Shown: positions 22,648-35,807, numbered from the stretch's first letter. The stretch is 64,000 bases of DNA from Sinotaia quadrata (GCA_028829895.1 CM054183.1:76867571-76931570); one strand, 5' to 3'. Notes: generated by a model from the sequence alone, not told the origin. Translations and numbers: made by a program.

Positions 22648-24165
22648 TGTGAGACGGCAATGTCACATTAGTTACCGGTTATTATTATTATTTAATCATC
22701 CATAATTACAAGTTATGAGAATCTTAATTTACGTTATTAATAATTCTCCAGAAGACACCACTCGTCTCACTCACTTGGCGGATATGCGGGCAATGTAAAC
22801 GTTTTCTCTCTTCCACAACATTAAAGACAAACATTTACCATCACACAATGTTTCCATAGGTGGAAAACTTCTTACCAGAAGAGAATTACAATCCGTCTTT
22901 TAATCTATATTTAGCGAACCCCCATCCACCAACTTTCTTCTCTAACATAAGGTTATCAATATGTGTAAGAAGCCAATAAATTTAACAATAAATTTATTAA
23001 ATCAGCAATCAAATATACAACATATGAATATAACCAAAAGATAGTTGAAATTTGCATTCACTTCACAAAAATGTTTGATTAATGCTGGACAATCATTCAG
23101 TTTATGCTAGCATAACATTAGAAGTCAATTAACATAAATATATAATCAACTTCATAGATATCATCATAGAAATGAGGGTAGAATTTCAGAGAAATAATGA
23201 AAATCAAATGCACATAACCTTTTCAAAGATGGTGGCTGTGGCCGGCACATGTTCACATCCATGCAGTTTGCAACAAGTCACTGTCTTTCTTATTTAGGCA
23301 ACAGCCTCACATGTCCTTCTAGGCATGTTACACAACTGTTCCAGAATCTTCAATGAGCTCATATTCCTGAATTTCACATGCACTATCAAGCACATCAGGA
23401 GGAATGTCTCAAATTTTCGTGCACAGTATTCAACACACCATGAGGAACATTCAAAATAATCTTCGTGAATTCTCAAGACCAAACTCAAACCACCATTTCC
23501 ACTGTATTGGCTCTTGAATGGAATTTACAGGAATCAACTTACAGGAGCATGTTTTACTGATAAGCTGAGGACAATGCTGGATTCACATACCAATATAATC
23601 TACTAGAGCACAGGGGTCACCATAGCAAGACCTGACAAAAATCATAAAGGCATGCTATTTGCAAAAGTCAAATTAAAGCAGAAGTAAATTTTAGGCATAT
23701 TTCATCTCTAAACTCCTTTCTCTCTTACAAACATTCTCAACTTACAAAATCCTGCAACAATTTCGTTAGCCTGATACAGACAGAGCATAAGAAATATAGC
23801 ATCGATCAAAATTCACAAGTATAATGTACAATGTAGTCAAATTAATTAACATAGAAATAATGTTTTAATTATATAAGCATTCTCTAATTCAATTCATAGA
23901 TCAATAGCAAACAATATTTCCTAGTCCATTCTTTCTTTATCAGTCAGTTAACTTACCATAAGCTAACGATCGCTTTTATGACCAGACTTGAGTTATGTTC
24001 AAATTCAAAGTAAATAGAATAAAGTACTTCTTCAACAAAAGAACTTCAGTTCCATCCCCATTGAATGAGTTTGTTATGAACTATTAGAAAAGCTACTCAT
24101 CCAATTAGAACTGATTTGGATTGCATCAGCAATTTCTAACATATTCTCAACCTAAGTTATAAAGT
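22648..24165 (+). repeat. 1.6-kb LTR-like interspersed repeat, copy 2
   Basis: Begins TGTGAGACGGCAATGTCAC, cf. TGTGATGCCTATGCCAC in copy 3, and follows copies 1 and 3 through the CCCATCCACC block, AATAAATTTATTAAATCAGC and GGATTGCATCAG. Homology stops near 24165, so the 3' end is missing. No coding capacity. Confidence 0.85.
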
Positions 24166-24477
24166 ACTCATTCATTCAGCAAGAACGGAAAGACAAGGAA
24201 GTAATGAGGTACCTAAACATAGCAGTGCTGCAAAAGAAATTTTGTATTTAGAATGTAGGCAGAATTATAAAATTGTCATTCGAAGATGACAAACTATAAA
24301 CGTCAATTTAGTCAGTACATAACCAACAGCGGAAATAAGTAAAAGAAATGTGTCACGTTGACAGAGAAGAATAAACTCAGAGAAATGAGTAAAAGAAATC
24401 TGTCACATGCCAGAGAAGGATAACGTTTAAGGGAAATGAGTAAAAAAAATCTGTCGCGATGCCAGAAAGGATAAAAT

Positions 24478-24790
24478 GTCTACGAGAAATGTGGTTTGCT
24501 ACGATAAAAAGTCTACGATAAACGTGGCTTGCTACGATAAAAAGTCTACGAGAAATGTGGTTTGCTACAATAAAGTCTACGAGAAATGTGGCTTGCTAAG
24601 ATAAAAATCTACGAGAAATATGGCTTGCTACGAGAAATGTCTACGAGAAATGTGGCTTGCAACGATAAATGTCTACGAGAAATGTGGCATGCAACGATAA
24701 ATGTCTACGAGAAATGTGGCTTGCAACGATAAATGTCTACGAGAAATGTGGCTTGCTACGATAAAAGTCTACGAGAAATGTGGCTTGCAA
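24478..24790. repeat. ~32-bp tandem array, ~10 copies
   Basis: Units share GTCTACGAGAAATGTGGCTT and GCTACGATAAAA. A related GAAATGAGTAAAAGAAAT TGTC repeat precedes it (24330-24470). Confidence 0.95.
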
Positions 24791-24867
24791 CGCTGAGAAG
24801 TGCGGATAGTATGAGTTTGCATTTCCTTGAAATGGAAAGTTGACCAGATAGTCACTCATGTCGCTAG

Positions 24868-24960
24868 TGCTTCCCAATCTCGGGGTCATGACCCAAATTT
24901 GGGTTGTGAGAAAGTTTTGATGGGTCTTGTCATGTGACCAAATAAAAAAAACAACAACTA
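24868..24960. mobile_element. Possible hAT terminal remnant
   Basis: AGTGCTTCCCAATCTCGGGG followed by GACCCAAATTTGGGTTGTGA resembles the outer end of animal hAT elements (CAGTGCTTCCCAA type). No matching second end was found. Confidence 0.3.
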
Positions 24961-26990
24961 ATATGTGTTTGAGTAATTCTGTACATTTTACTAATATTAG
25001 TAAATGCAAGTAATATGCAAAGAAAGCGTATCAACAAAAGACATAAGTATATTTATATTACCCTATATCGGGAGTTTTCATTCACTCATAAGCAAAACAT
25101 TGTCCTAAATTACCAATGAAGCAAAATACTGAACCCCTCGATGTGAGATATCAGCCTCCGATTTTACAATTTGTTCTTTTGTCACGTCTCCTAGTGTCTT
25201 TAGAATTGCAGTACGCTTTCGTTATTCGTTAGAGATCTAAAGTAAAAAAAATATTCTGATTTCGGTGCTCTAGGCAGGTATCTTGCTGATGTAAAAAGTC
25301 AACACTGAATTCATCTATGTATGTAAGTCGCTTCTGTATTTAATTCCTTGTATATGTAAGTCATCTCTGTAGTTTGTCTATGTAGGTAAATCGTCACTGA
25401 ATGTATTTCATCTATCTAGTATTTCATCTATCTATCTATCTAAGTCGTCTTTGTACTACCTCGTCTATGTAGTTCAAATATGTATATAACTCACCTAAGT
25501 ATGTAAGTCATTTGTGTATGTAGTTAGTTTATATAAGTCGTCTGTGTATATCAAGTCAGGAAGAGAGTACATTGACCGTGACTTTGGTGGACTGCCTAAC
25601 GATTCTACTGTATGGTGAAAAACTGTTCATTGCTTGCGAAGGAGTGACAGTAAGAATGAAAAGTAAAGGAAGTCTACCAAATGCTGATGAACTGTTCATT
25701 ACTTGCGAAAGAGTGACGGCAGGACTAACAATCATGAAAATGACGCAGGAATGAAGAAAATAAGAATAAGGGTTGAAGGAGCTAGAAATGAGAGTTGAGG
25801 AAGCTAGGAATTGGTGTTAAGGGAACTAGAAATGAGAAATGAGGGAAGTAGAAATGAGAATTGAAGGAACTAGAAATGAGGACTGAAGAACGAGAAATGA
25901 GGGTTGAGGGGGTTTACAAGAGATTATCACGTTAGTCCAGGTGAATTCGTTCCAGCAGTGACAACCATTTCTGCTTTATTCTCTGATTGATTTCCTCTCT
26001 TTTTCCGCAGTGTGAAGAATTTTACTGTCTAGTAAAAACACAAACTTTTAATAGCATTGAAGTCTGGAGATCGACTTACATCATACAGAAAATGCGATAG
26101 ACATTGGAAAACTGTTTTCTTATTGTGCGTACTGAATTTAATTCTGTGGCAAACTTAATTGGTGAAGGTTACACCATTAGGCAATATAAACAGTTTCTGT
26201 CAATCGGCATTTGAGCTGGTTTCTGTCATTAATCGTTGTAGAAGATTTCAGTCATTAGGCATTATAGATTATTTCTGTAATTTGGCGTTAGTCCTATAGA
26301 GGTGAAACATTCTTATACGAGAGAGTGCAATATAAAGAAGTCATAGGAATTTGAGATTTCTCATCCGCACTATACAGATCTTCACTAGTGGAATTGGCTG
26401 AACTAATTTGTTGGATGATTAATTCATTATAGCCTCGTACATCATATTTTTAAATTATCTACTTACTGGGGTTTTCTTAAATTAAAAAAAAGAAAGGTCT
26501 TCGCCAATTAGAGGCATGTTTCGTTGAACAAACATTGGATCCAATGCACAAGGCAGGTTTCACTACTGAAATGCATGCATACACAGACTATTTATAGACT
26601 TTACTGAAACGCTGCGTACAACTGAAAATAATTCTCCGCAGGAATGTAGAGCTAAACATGTATGACAACAGAGCTGAGTGACTGATCTGACTACTCGTTA
26701 GCGATAGCCGTTGCATTTTAATAGGATGATATCGAGATTGTCCGATGATTTCGTTAAAATCGAGACTATTTTTGGTCTCGTTAAAAACAGAGAACCCAAT
26801 ACTGCGTGCATTTACATATTTGAGAAGTTACTATATATTCAGTACATAAAGTGATCTTTTCAAATATACATTAATAAACACTGACAAAGAAAAAAACACA
26901 AATAGGACCACTTCACTGAATTTTTAAAAAAAATATATTTTCATCATAGATTACGTTAAGCTAATAAATATGTACACTACAAACGCCATT
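24960..26990. other. Intergenic spacer with weak repeats
   Basis: Loose repetitions of TATGTAAGTCGTCTCTGTA (25310-25550), a duplicated CTGTTCATTGCTTGCGAA segment (25620 and 25690) and GGAACTAGAAATGAGAATTG units (25770-25905). No gene was recognised. Confidence 0.5.
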
Positions 26991-27158
26991 CGCGCGTTCT
27001 AAAAGGGACCTAACCGGGTTTTGCTCTTTACTAAGCAAGATAAGGAAAGCATTCGAAGTTTAGCCGATGCCTTAGTACAATCAGCTGTGATTAAGACCTC
27101 GATTTTCCAACAAATTCATGTAATTTCATTGTCCAGAAATGGAATTTAAGTATTTCAG
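26990..27158 (+). other. Candidate non-coding first exon of the metallopeptidase gene
   Basis: A locally GC-richer stretch (CGCCATTCGCGCGTTCT, GGGACCTAACCGGG) ends with an excellent donor TTTCAG|GTAAGAA at 27158/27159. The next good acceptor in the right place is 34828, just before the metallopeptidase start codon. No direct evidence joins them. If they are joined, ATG 27139 opens a 7-codon upstream ORF whose stop overlaps the next upstream ATG at 34832. Confidence 0.3.
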
Positions 27159-27159
27159 G

Positions 27160-29635
27160 TAAGAATAAACTTATAATTATCTTTAAATTTTAATATAATA
27201 TTTATTTTATAAGCTATGTCTGCTCAAAGCTGTGTATCTTGGTTAGCCCAATTGCAAATTTGTATCGTCTGCAACAGTGGCCGACAGAGCATAATCTCCA
27301 CCTCCCTCTCTATTCGCTGTTGCTTGCCAGCGTTTGCTTGTATGAAATGTATACCTTTCTGATGCCAGTAGTTTTAAACACTACTTGTAGGTTTATTTTA
27401 GTTTATAATAAGACGTATGAACCGTCTCGGCTTTAAGGATAAAATGATAGGACAGAACAGCAGTGTTTTGTATAGAACTAATACTAATACTGTAATAGCA
27501 ATACAGTTTACAATCTTTTTATGTTTCACTTGGTTTATTCCTTGATGTGATAAGTTTTCTGGAGCACCAATGCCTAGAAATAAAATCAATAATAGTGCTT
27601 GGGTGTTCAACTTTTCTATAGGTTTTCTGCATTCAATCTATGTGTGTATGAATTATTACATATAAATTTTAATATAATTATGTGTTCATATTGAGTCAAT
27701 GTGTATTTATGTTTGTAGGGGAAAAAAAGACTTTATCTTCAATATTTGTGATTGTTTATGTTACACCAAAGCTAATAAAATAAGAAGTACTTCCCTTTGG
27801 GTCCTTTAGATAAATCCCATTAACCCATGGTAAGATTTCTAAGACATCTATATTTAAAACTGATAATTAAACCATACTGAAGCCAGTTAAATTATAATAT
27901 TAACTTATACTTATAAAACACCAAGGATAAGATATAAGACACAAATCAGAGACTGTTAATGAATGAAAAGCTGACCAGATTTACAAGAGAGTATGAATCA
28001 GATGTTCTATTACTCATGCACAGGATGCAGAAAAGTCAACATTGCTGAGTATGTCATTCATTTGGGCATTGATATTTTTTGTTTTTCCATTGGTAGGTCA
28101 TCCTGCATAAAATTGTAAATTACACTGTGCAAATATACCCCACAGTTCTTTTCATTAAAAAACTTTAAAAAGGCTGGTTAAAAAATCATCTGTCGATCTA
28201 AGCACATAATTTTGCATGTAGACTTAGGATACAACAACAGTCTTAGTTATCTGTAGGAAATTGATCATTGCATACCTCATAGACTTCTGATTATACCAAA
28301 GCAAATTGTGTTGGTTTGTTTTTTTAGTTCCCCTGTGAAAGAATATTAAGAAGTGTTTATTCCAAAGCCCTCTTTAGTAATAATTTACGTTTCAAATGAA
28401 ACTATTTTCAGGTTATTTTAAGTGTTATTTAGCTTGATTAGAATTAGTAGAAAAGAAGCATTGGTCTTCAGAAGTTATTAATATTATTATTTCGATTTTA
28501 ATTTTGTGAAAGCACTAAGCTTCCTTTTAAAAATAAAGACATACTTTTTTCTTTTTGAACTCTTTTTAATAACTGGTAGTATTCTTACAATTCATTAATA
28601 CTATAATAGCATATGAAAATGATATTGTCCAAAATACAATTAGATGAATTCAAACTTTAATTTATAAAAGCAAAATGCATAATTTTATTCAAATATGAAT
28701 ATTTCAAATATATATATTTTAAATAAATATAAAGTATGCTAGAACTAAAAAGTTAACTGTTGAGATTGATATTGAGATTTTTATTTGTAATTGTATATTT
28801 TGAAATGACACATCCAAAAGTATTAAGGCACATTATGTTTTTGTTATTTATTTTGTTTGTGTATATAGTCTATGGTTGACTAATGCACATAATATAAGGG
28901 CTAAAACAAAAGGAAATAAAATATAGTATGTAGTCAGATTTAGGTTATTACTTTATTAGGTATTTTTATATTATGATTTACATAAATAAATAAATAGTCA
29001 CTGTCTTGTTTTTAACATGTTTATGATTAGAGTTTATTTTCTGAGAGCATATCAGATATGTTCACCAGTTAAAAATGTTTTTAGTACTGTTGTAAATAAA
29101 ATAGTGTGCTAAAACAGAATCTTCTGGATGATATATTATTTGTGAAGATCAGATAGATAATTTCTGATAAACATATTTTTGTACATGTATAGTTTTGTTT
29201 TTACTTACATCTGGTTGTATTCATGAAAATGGTTATTTAAATCAAAATATATGTATAAATCAAAGACATTTTCTATAAGAAATGATTGGTGAACAGTGAA
29301 ACTCAGAGCTGATACAGTCATCTGTTTTCTTAGTTCTTTATTTCTATTTTGCCTTATAGAAATTATTTGTTGCAATAATAAATTACTGTAATACTAAAAA
29401 CAAAAGAACGAAGAGTATATTAGTATCTATATGAAAGATATATGCCACCTTTCTATAATAAAAAGACACTAATTCAGTAATTGATTCTAAGAATGAACAG
29501 AAATTAGTTTATTGACAGCATTGAATGCTTTTGGTGACTGAATATTATTTACTCATAATGAGTAATTGAATAATGAATAACATTATTCAATCAAACAATA
29601 ACAAAAACAAAGTCTACATAAATTAAAGAGGCATA
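27160..29635. other. AT-rich stretch without recognisable genes
   Basis: Very AT-rich, unique-looking DNA. Short open frames at 27239-27436 and reverse 27398-27610 have no family resemblance. It would be intron 1 of the metallopeptidase gene if the 27158 donor is used. Confidence 0.45.
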
Positions 29636-31258
29636 GTGTGATGCCTATGCCACACTAGTTACTGGTTATGATTATTATTAATTAATTAATCATCCATAAC
29701 TAATTACAAGTGATGAGAATCTTAATTTATATTATTAATAATTTTCCAGCAGACACCATTCATCTACCTGACTTGGTGGAAATGCAGGCACTGTAAATGT
29801 TTTCTCTCTTCCACAACATTAAAGACAAACATTTACCATCATACAATATTTCCAAAGGTGGAAAACTTCGTACTAAAGGAGAAGATAAATCCATTAATCT
29901 ATATTTAGCAAGCTCCCATCCACCCACTTTCTTTTCCAACATAACATTATCAAAATGTGTAATAAGGTCAGTAAATTTAACAATAAATTTATTAAATCAA
30001 CAATCAAATGTCCATATAACAAATACAATGAAAAAGATTACTTGATACCAATATTTTCACGAAACTATGTTCGAATAATTTTAATACCTATACAGTCTTA
30101 TATCCTAAAACACAATTCAACAGATTAGGGTCAATACAAATTACAGGATAATTCTTATCAGAGACCAGAAATGGAATTATTAAATATAATCAATAATAGT
30201 TTCTATGTACCATTGTCTGGATAAAACCACAGTAGTCTTAAAGTGCGCTTTTTGTAACAAAGTCACAAGTTTATTGATAATGTTATTACCGTCAATTCCA
30301 CATCCCTTCTCATGTTGTAGAACACTGACTAGCTGCTATTCTCTGGAGGCCATTTGGTGCTCCGACATATTAGCTCCTTCAGGCAGAATAACAATTGTAG
30401 CACAGTAACTTCCTTGTACCAGAAATTGCTTGATGTAGTCAGCATACCTTGCCATCATGCATCAACAAAGTGCAATATATTCTTTACACTTACACACTGC
30501 AGTAGATACTTCTTGTGTCTACCATGGTCATAGCAGTTTATAATAAATAAATTAGGAGATTCAGGCAAAACAAGAAAAGGCTGCTTATTCCCTGTAAAAT
30601 ATCACCAGGGAACAAATGCTAAATTTCCAGTTTATTCTTCTTTAACTCCATTTTCTCTTACATTCAAGTTTCAACTTACAGTTTCCTGCAACAGTATTTA
30701 TTAGCCCCATACATGCACACAGCATAATAAATACAGCTTACCAAGTTTATGGTGAGCACATTCACTAGAAACAATGTCAAGTGTTTAGCATATATATGAG
30801 CATCAGTTTAAAAATTTGAGGAAACAATAGTCTACTCACATAATACATCTCTACCTAAAACACAAGTATAACATATCAATAGCAAAATGCACAAAATATT
30901 TCTAAGTCCATTCTCTCAATCAGCCAGTTAACTCACCATTAAACTAATGGCCACCTTTCATGACTGGACTTCTTGCCACTCCAAATTCAAAGTGATTATA
31001 CAAAATAGAATCCTCTACCACAGTTAAACTTTTGATCTCAGCCCATTGGCTGGTCTTGTTCTTGTAAATCTTAACCATTGGATAGTAAAAACTACTCATC
31101 CATTTGGAACTAGTTTAGATTGCATCAGCAATTTCTGGCATATTCTCAAGTTGTTTACTTTTACAAAAGCACCATCATAAGGAGTGCCCAAGGTCGGATC
31201 ACTTTGACAATTTAACAATTTATCTAAAAATAGGGATAGGCAAGTTTACTCCACCACA
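29636..31258 (+). repeat. 1.6-kb LTR-like interspersed repeat, copy 3 (most complete)
   Basis: Starts TGTGATGCCTATGCCACACT (T at 29637) and ends TTTACTCCACCA near 31256. TG...CA termini are flanked by CATAG and CATAC, a 4/5 match to a 5-bp target duplication. These are the hallmarks of a solo LTR. It contains the same AATAAATTTATTAAATCAAC block as the other copies. No primer-binding site or pol sequence is present. Confidence 0.8.
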
Positions 31259-31799
31259 TACTAGTATTATCATGAAATGTGTTACTCAAATCTGTATTGA
31301 GAACTGGGTATATCTACTGCATAAGTGACACATTTTATTGGTGAGCAACAAATAATGCTTTTATGTTGATTATATATGTTTGGGTTTTTATTAAATACAG
31401 TTTATTATAATTTTTAAATCCTCTTTTCCATTTGTTGTTATGCTGATCTACTCACATGTACAAATCTAACTTCTCAAATCAATTTCTCCATTAATAAATA
31501 TATAAATGCATTCCTGGTGTTGGATAATGTGTGACAAGTGTCACAAAATTTATGACAAAATAAAGCAATATTTATGTCTACTGTACAAGAACACATGTTT
31601 CTCAGTTTTTTATTTTAATTTTAAGAATCTGTAAATTACTTTTAAATTTAATTAGTCAATTAAGGAAATGGCAGGATACCTTGAATTGAGATAAGATCAT
31701 TATCCACCTGTCTAAAACATTATTAATAGTTATTCAACAGCACCACATAAAACATTCACAACAGTATCTTTTTTATAAGCGAAAACTTATTGATACTAC

Positions 31800-31885
31800 T
31801 AAACAACCTTTCTCAACCTTTTTACTCAGGAAGAAATTTGAAATAATTTACAGGTTTCAAAGAACCCCTGCATAAAAATGACTAA
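31800..31885. mobile_element. Possible hAT (Charlie-like) terminal remnant
   Basis: CCTTTCTCAACCTTTTTACTC followed about 55 bp later by CAAAGAACCCCTG resembles the end of hAT-Charlie elements (TTCTCAACCTTTTT...GGAACCCC). Only one end is seen. Confidence 0.3.
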
Positions 31886-32066
31886 ATCTATGATGCTTGT
31901 TTATGTTTCTCAGTCACGATCTCTCTGGGAAACCCAGTACTGGAAACTACAATATCTGAAGTTGTCAATTATTTGCTTAATTTAAAATTTTCAAGAGAAG
32001 TAGTGGTCTGCACAGAGATTGTGCTTGCCTGTGCTGCTTGCTGTCATTGGTTGAATGAATTTATAC

Positions 32067-32408
32067 CAAGGGTGCACAAACCGCGGCCCGAGACAGGGCT
32101 CTGCGCGGCCCCCAGAGGACTTTAGGATGTTACCATTATTTGTGGCCTGCAACAATCTCTGTTCGATTTTGAAGCTGGCGACTACAAAACTAGAACCAAA
32201 TATTGACAAAGTTGTTAACAACATTCAGGCTCACCCTTCTCACTAAAGACTAAACTTAGGTTAGTGAGACATAAACGAATGTAAAGCACATTGTTTCATT
32301 ATTTGTGTTGATTTTTTCTACTGAGCCATTCATGTGCAGATTTGCGGCCCTCCATGCACTATCATTTGGAAATTTGACCCTCTGGCCTAAAATGTTTGTG
32401 CACCCCTG
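32067..32408. mobile_element. hAT MITE, 342 bp, perfect 8-bp target-site duplication
   Basis: Termini CAAGGGTGCACAAACCG and (reverse complement) CAGGGGTGCACAAACAT form inverted repeats of about 15 bp. The element is flanked on both sides by ATTTATAC (32059-32066 and 32409-32416), an exact 8-bp duplication as made by hAT transposases. Subterminal GCGGCCC motifs face each other (GCGGCCCGAG and TGCGGCCCTC), as in many hAT MITEs. No coding capacity. Confidence 0.9.
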
Positions 32409-32409
32409 A

Positions 32410-33360
32410 TTTATACCAACATTAATATGGTGTATCAAGATAAAAGTAGACTCACTTTACTGGACATCGTGTCCAAGCTGATTAAACGTGTACATGGCGG
32501 TAAAACCCACCTCCTAGTTTTGTAAAGAGGCCTTCTCATTAGCACTAAGGTTTAGAAACAAAACATTTAAAGTTTCATACGACAAAGTAAAATTCATGCA
32601 GCATAATTACTTTGAATTATTTTCAAGGAATGTCATATTGTGTGGAAAACATTCATTGAAAGTGGACTGAAAATAGTTAGGACTTGGCTTTGTCCAAAAC
32701 ACATAGTATGTCCCTTTCTGTCAGATTATCATAACAGCATTGGTTAACCATATTAATGCTCAATTGATTTTATACAATACAGGCACATTACCGCCTCAGT
32801 GAAATCGGCGCCCATGAGAGTAATTTGCATTGCTGAATTAGCATGTTGGAGAAGTGATAAATAATACACATATATTTTTTCCATTTTGTATCTGCTTGAT
32901 TTTTTTCTACTTCTTTTTGTTTGTTTGTTTTGTTTTGTATATTGACTGTACGTCAAAGGCTTTTATTGTTTTTAAACATTCAATGTAATCATTGTATTCA
33001 AACACTATTACATTTAGATAACAAATACGGGAATATTAAATTGTGTGATTATAAATATAATAAAATGTGCATAGCAGTGACCATATATAATCGTCTGCCC
33101 TGCACACAGCTGTACGTAGTTCCTAAATCTAAAAGTGCAGCTTTTATACTTTTCCTGATACATGATATTAGATCTGGTTTACTTAAAGTTGCAGGTGGTA
33201 GAATACCTTTATTGATATGTGTCCTACTGAATATATGTACCTAAGTCCCCACCCTCCTCATGATTTTCCTTTTGCTCTATAGACATATAGATGAACAAAG
33301 AAACACATTATAATAAGTCTATAATACTTCATACATTTTTAACCTTAGTTCTTATACAGA
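32410..33360. other. Spacer without recognisable genes
   Basis: Mixed AT-rich DNA. The open frame at 32921-33244 has no recognisable motif and no supporting splice or start context. Confidence 0.4.
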
Positions 33361-33364
33361 CTTT

Positions 33365-34025
33365 CTAAACCCAATACACCCTTTCATATTCACGCTGTAT
33401 GAACCTAATACACTTCATTTCACACTTTCTAGACCCAGTACACTGCCATGCACACTTTGTTAACCTAGCACACTTTCTAAAACTAATTTTTAACTTAACA
33501 CTTTCTGAACCTAACATATTTTCTAAACCTAATACACCTCCATGCACATTGCCTGAACGTAACATTCTTCCAGAACCTAATACACCTCCAGGCACACTTT
33601 CTGAACGTAACATTCTTCCTGAACTAATACACCTCCATGCACACTTTCTGAACGTAACATTCTTCCTGAACCTAATACACCTCCATGCACACTTTCTGAA
33701 CGTAACATTCTTCCTGAAGCTAATACACCTCCATGCACACTTTCTGAACGTAACATTCTTCCTGAACCTAACTCACTTTCCGAAACAAACATTCTTCTTG
33801 AGCCTAATATACTTTCATATACACTTTCTCAACTTAATACACTTTCTGAGGTAATGCACTATTTGAACTTAATACACTATCATACGTTCTGAACTTTATG
33901 CACTTTCAAAAACCTACGCACTCTCTGAACCTGCTTACTTTCTTACCCGAACAAACTTTATAAACCTTATGCACTTTCTGAACCATACACATTTTCTGAA
34001 TCTAACACTTTCTGAGTCTAATGCA
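33365..34025. repeat. Tandem array, 48-bp core unit with decayed 24-bp flanks
   Basis: The core (33540-33770) repeats TGAACCTAATACACCTCCAT and GCACACTTTCTGAACGTAAC. On both sides the units decay to CACTTTCTGAACCTAATAC-like 20-25-mers, suggesting a 24-bp ancestor that doubled. Open frames on both strands follow from the 48-bp period. Confidence 0.92.
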
Positions 34026-34831
34026 TTTGGTGTTACTGGTAGAATCGCGAACTTAATTAAAGAGCTGAAGTTTGCACAGAATGGACAACTTTTTTGTTTT
34101 AATTATTATTTTTTAAAATATATATTTAAATTAAAAGTTAGCACCTTAAAGTTAGGAAAATTAATCTGTATAAATTAAATAATAATACAAAAACAACTTT
34201 CTGCAATAAATACAGATATTACAAATTTCGCGGGTGACAAGCCAGCAGAGTTTATTTTTACATTGCTTGTGTATACAAAATAAATTGCGTTCATTAGCCA
34301 CCTATCTTACACCATAAGTTGCATTTTTTATGAGGTCATTTAAGATTTTACATTTCAAGATAAATTTTGTGCTGAGTAATTCGAAGTCTATATGTCTGAT
34401 TTAATCAGTCCACAAAATGTTTTTTGTTATTTCTAAACCCAATGCATTGTCCTGAACCTCTTTATTTCACTGATTGATTACTTCTTTTCTTTTAGATTTA
34501 ATGCTATAGTTTTAATTTTATTGTTTGGGGCTGATCTTGCTCAATTAAAAAAAAAATCACTTGGTATTTATAGAGCTTCTTCTGCCTTAATTTATTTAGC
34601 AATTATATGCTTAAGTTCCTTGTAACTAATTTTCATAGCTATGATAGACCTCATTAATAATTACTTGTGTAACTCATTTTCAAAGCTGATACTAGTGATA
34701 GGCCTCAGTAGTTGTTTGTGTAACGTGTTTGTAGAGCTGTGATAGACCTCATTAGTAATTACTTGTGTAACATATTTTTGGATCTGCCACAGATTAAATT
34801 AGTAAGTTCATGTATTTACGTATTTCAGGTG

Positions 34832-34885
34832 ATGATGGATGAAAGTCGGGGTGTGGTGCTGGGGCGAGCGCGTCAGATAGGATGA
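34832..34885 (+). promoter_or_regulatory. Upstream ORF ending across the metallopeptidase start codon
   Basis: In the 5' leader after the acceptor at 34828, ATG 34832 opens MMDESRGVVLGRARQIG (17 codons) and stops at TGA 34883-34885. This stop overlaps the main ATG (34882-34884) as ATGA. The main frame itself has an in-frame TGA at 34841-34843, so the ORF cannot extend the protein. The overlap is seen directly; an effect on translation (reinitiation) is inference. Confidence 0.55.
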
Positions 34886-35590
34886 AAATCAATGTCTTGA
34901 ATGTGGCAGACGGCGAGATCTTCACCTATGCCCTGCCTCTTATTATTGGAGACGTTGATTGCTTTCACGAAGACAGCAGCATCTCCGTCAGTCTTTCACA
35001 CGAGCCGCACAGTGTTCTGTACTGGCCAATTGTTGAAGGCTGTTTTAAACTACTCGTTCATCTGAGGCCAGGGGAGAACATCGTTCTCTTCAGACACGAG
35101 AATGACGTCTTACAGCTCCGGTTAGTGTACGATAGGCCTGCGTTCGTGCATTTTGTTCGGCCAGTTTATATCGTGTGTGCAGATGACTGCGGCTATTTCC
35201 AGGGTCCAGAAGACGTGGACTGTTCTCCGCTTGGCGCGGTTCGGCGGATTACGTTGGGCGCACAGCTCATCCAGAGCTTCACTGCTGAAAAGATGAAAGA
35301 ACACGGTTTTGGACGTGTGACGTTTCAGCTGGAAATGGATCAAGAGGGTATTCAGCCACTGTGTCATATTTTCCGATCCAAACTTACATTAGAAAAAGCT
35401 TATTCTATGTCTGGTCACGAACTTTGGAATCATTTTGGCAAAGAGCTAATGTCATCGAATTTCTCTTTCAAGTCCAAATGCAAGTGGTATTGTTTCATGT
35501 CTTTCACACGATATGAACCGCCGCCTGATAGAGAAATACCTAAGACGCATAGTGAAATTCTCCATTATACTAAAGGGCACACAGCATTAG
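34882..35590 (+). CDS. Metallopeptidase exon 1 (first coding)
   Basis: Residues 1-236, donor GTGAGT at 35591 (phase 1). ATG 34882 is the first in-frame start after an in-frame TGA (34841), and the acceptor TATTTCAG ends at 34828, leaving 53 nt of leader in this exon. Base composition is clearly less AT-rich than the neighbouring DNA. Confidence 0.93.
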
Positions 35591-35740
35591 GTGAGTGAAA
35601 CTTTGAAGTGCTTGAATTTTAAAATTCATTTTAAAAAAGTTTATCTGTAACTTTTACTACTGCTTTATTACAGTAAAGATGAAACTGTTGCTACTATAAC
35701 CGTGACTATACTTTAAAGTGAGTTTTAGAATATACTATAC

Positions 35741-35807
<67 letters not shown>

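Noticed and set aside
32753..32956. Reverse frame with a Lys-rich N-terminus
   Set aside because: Composition follows the local poly-pyrimidine tract; no family match.
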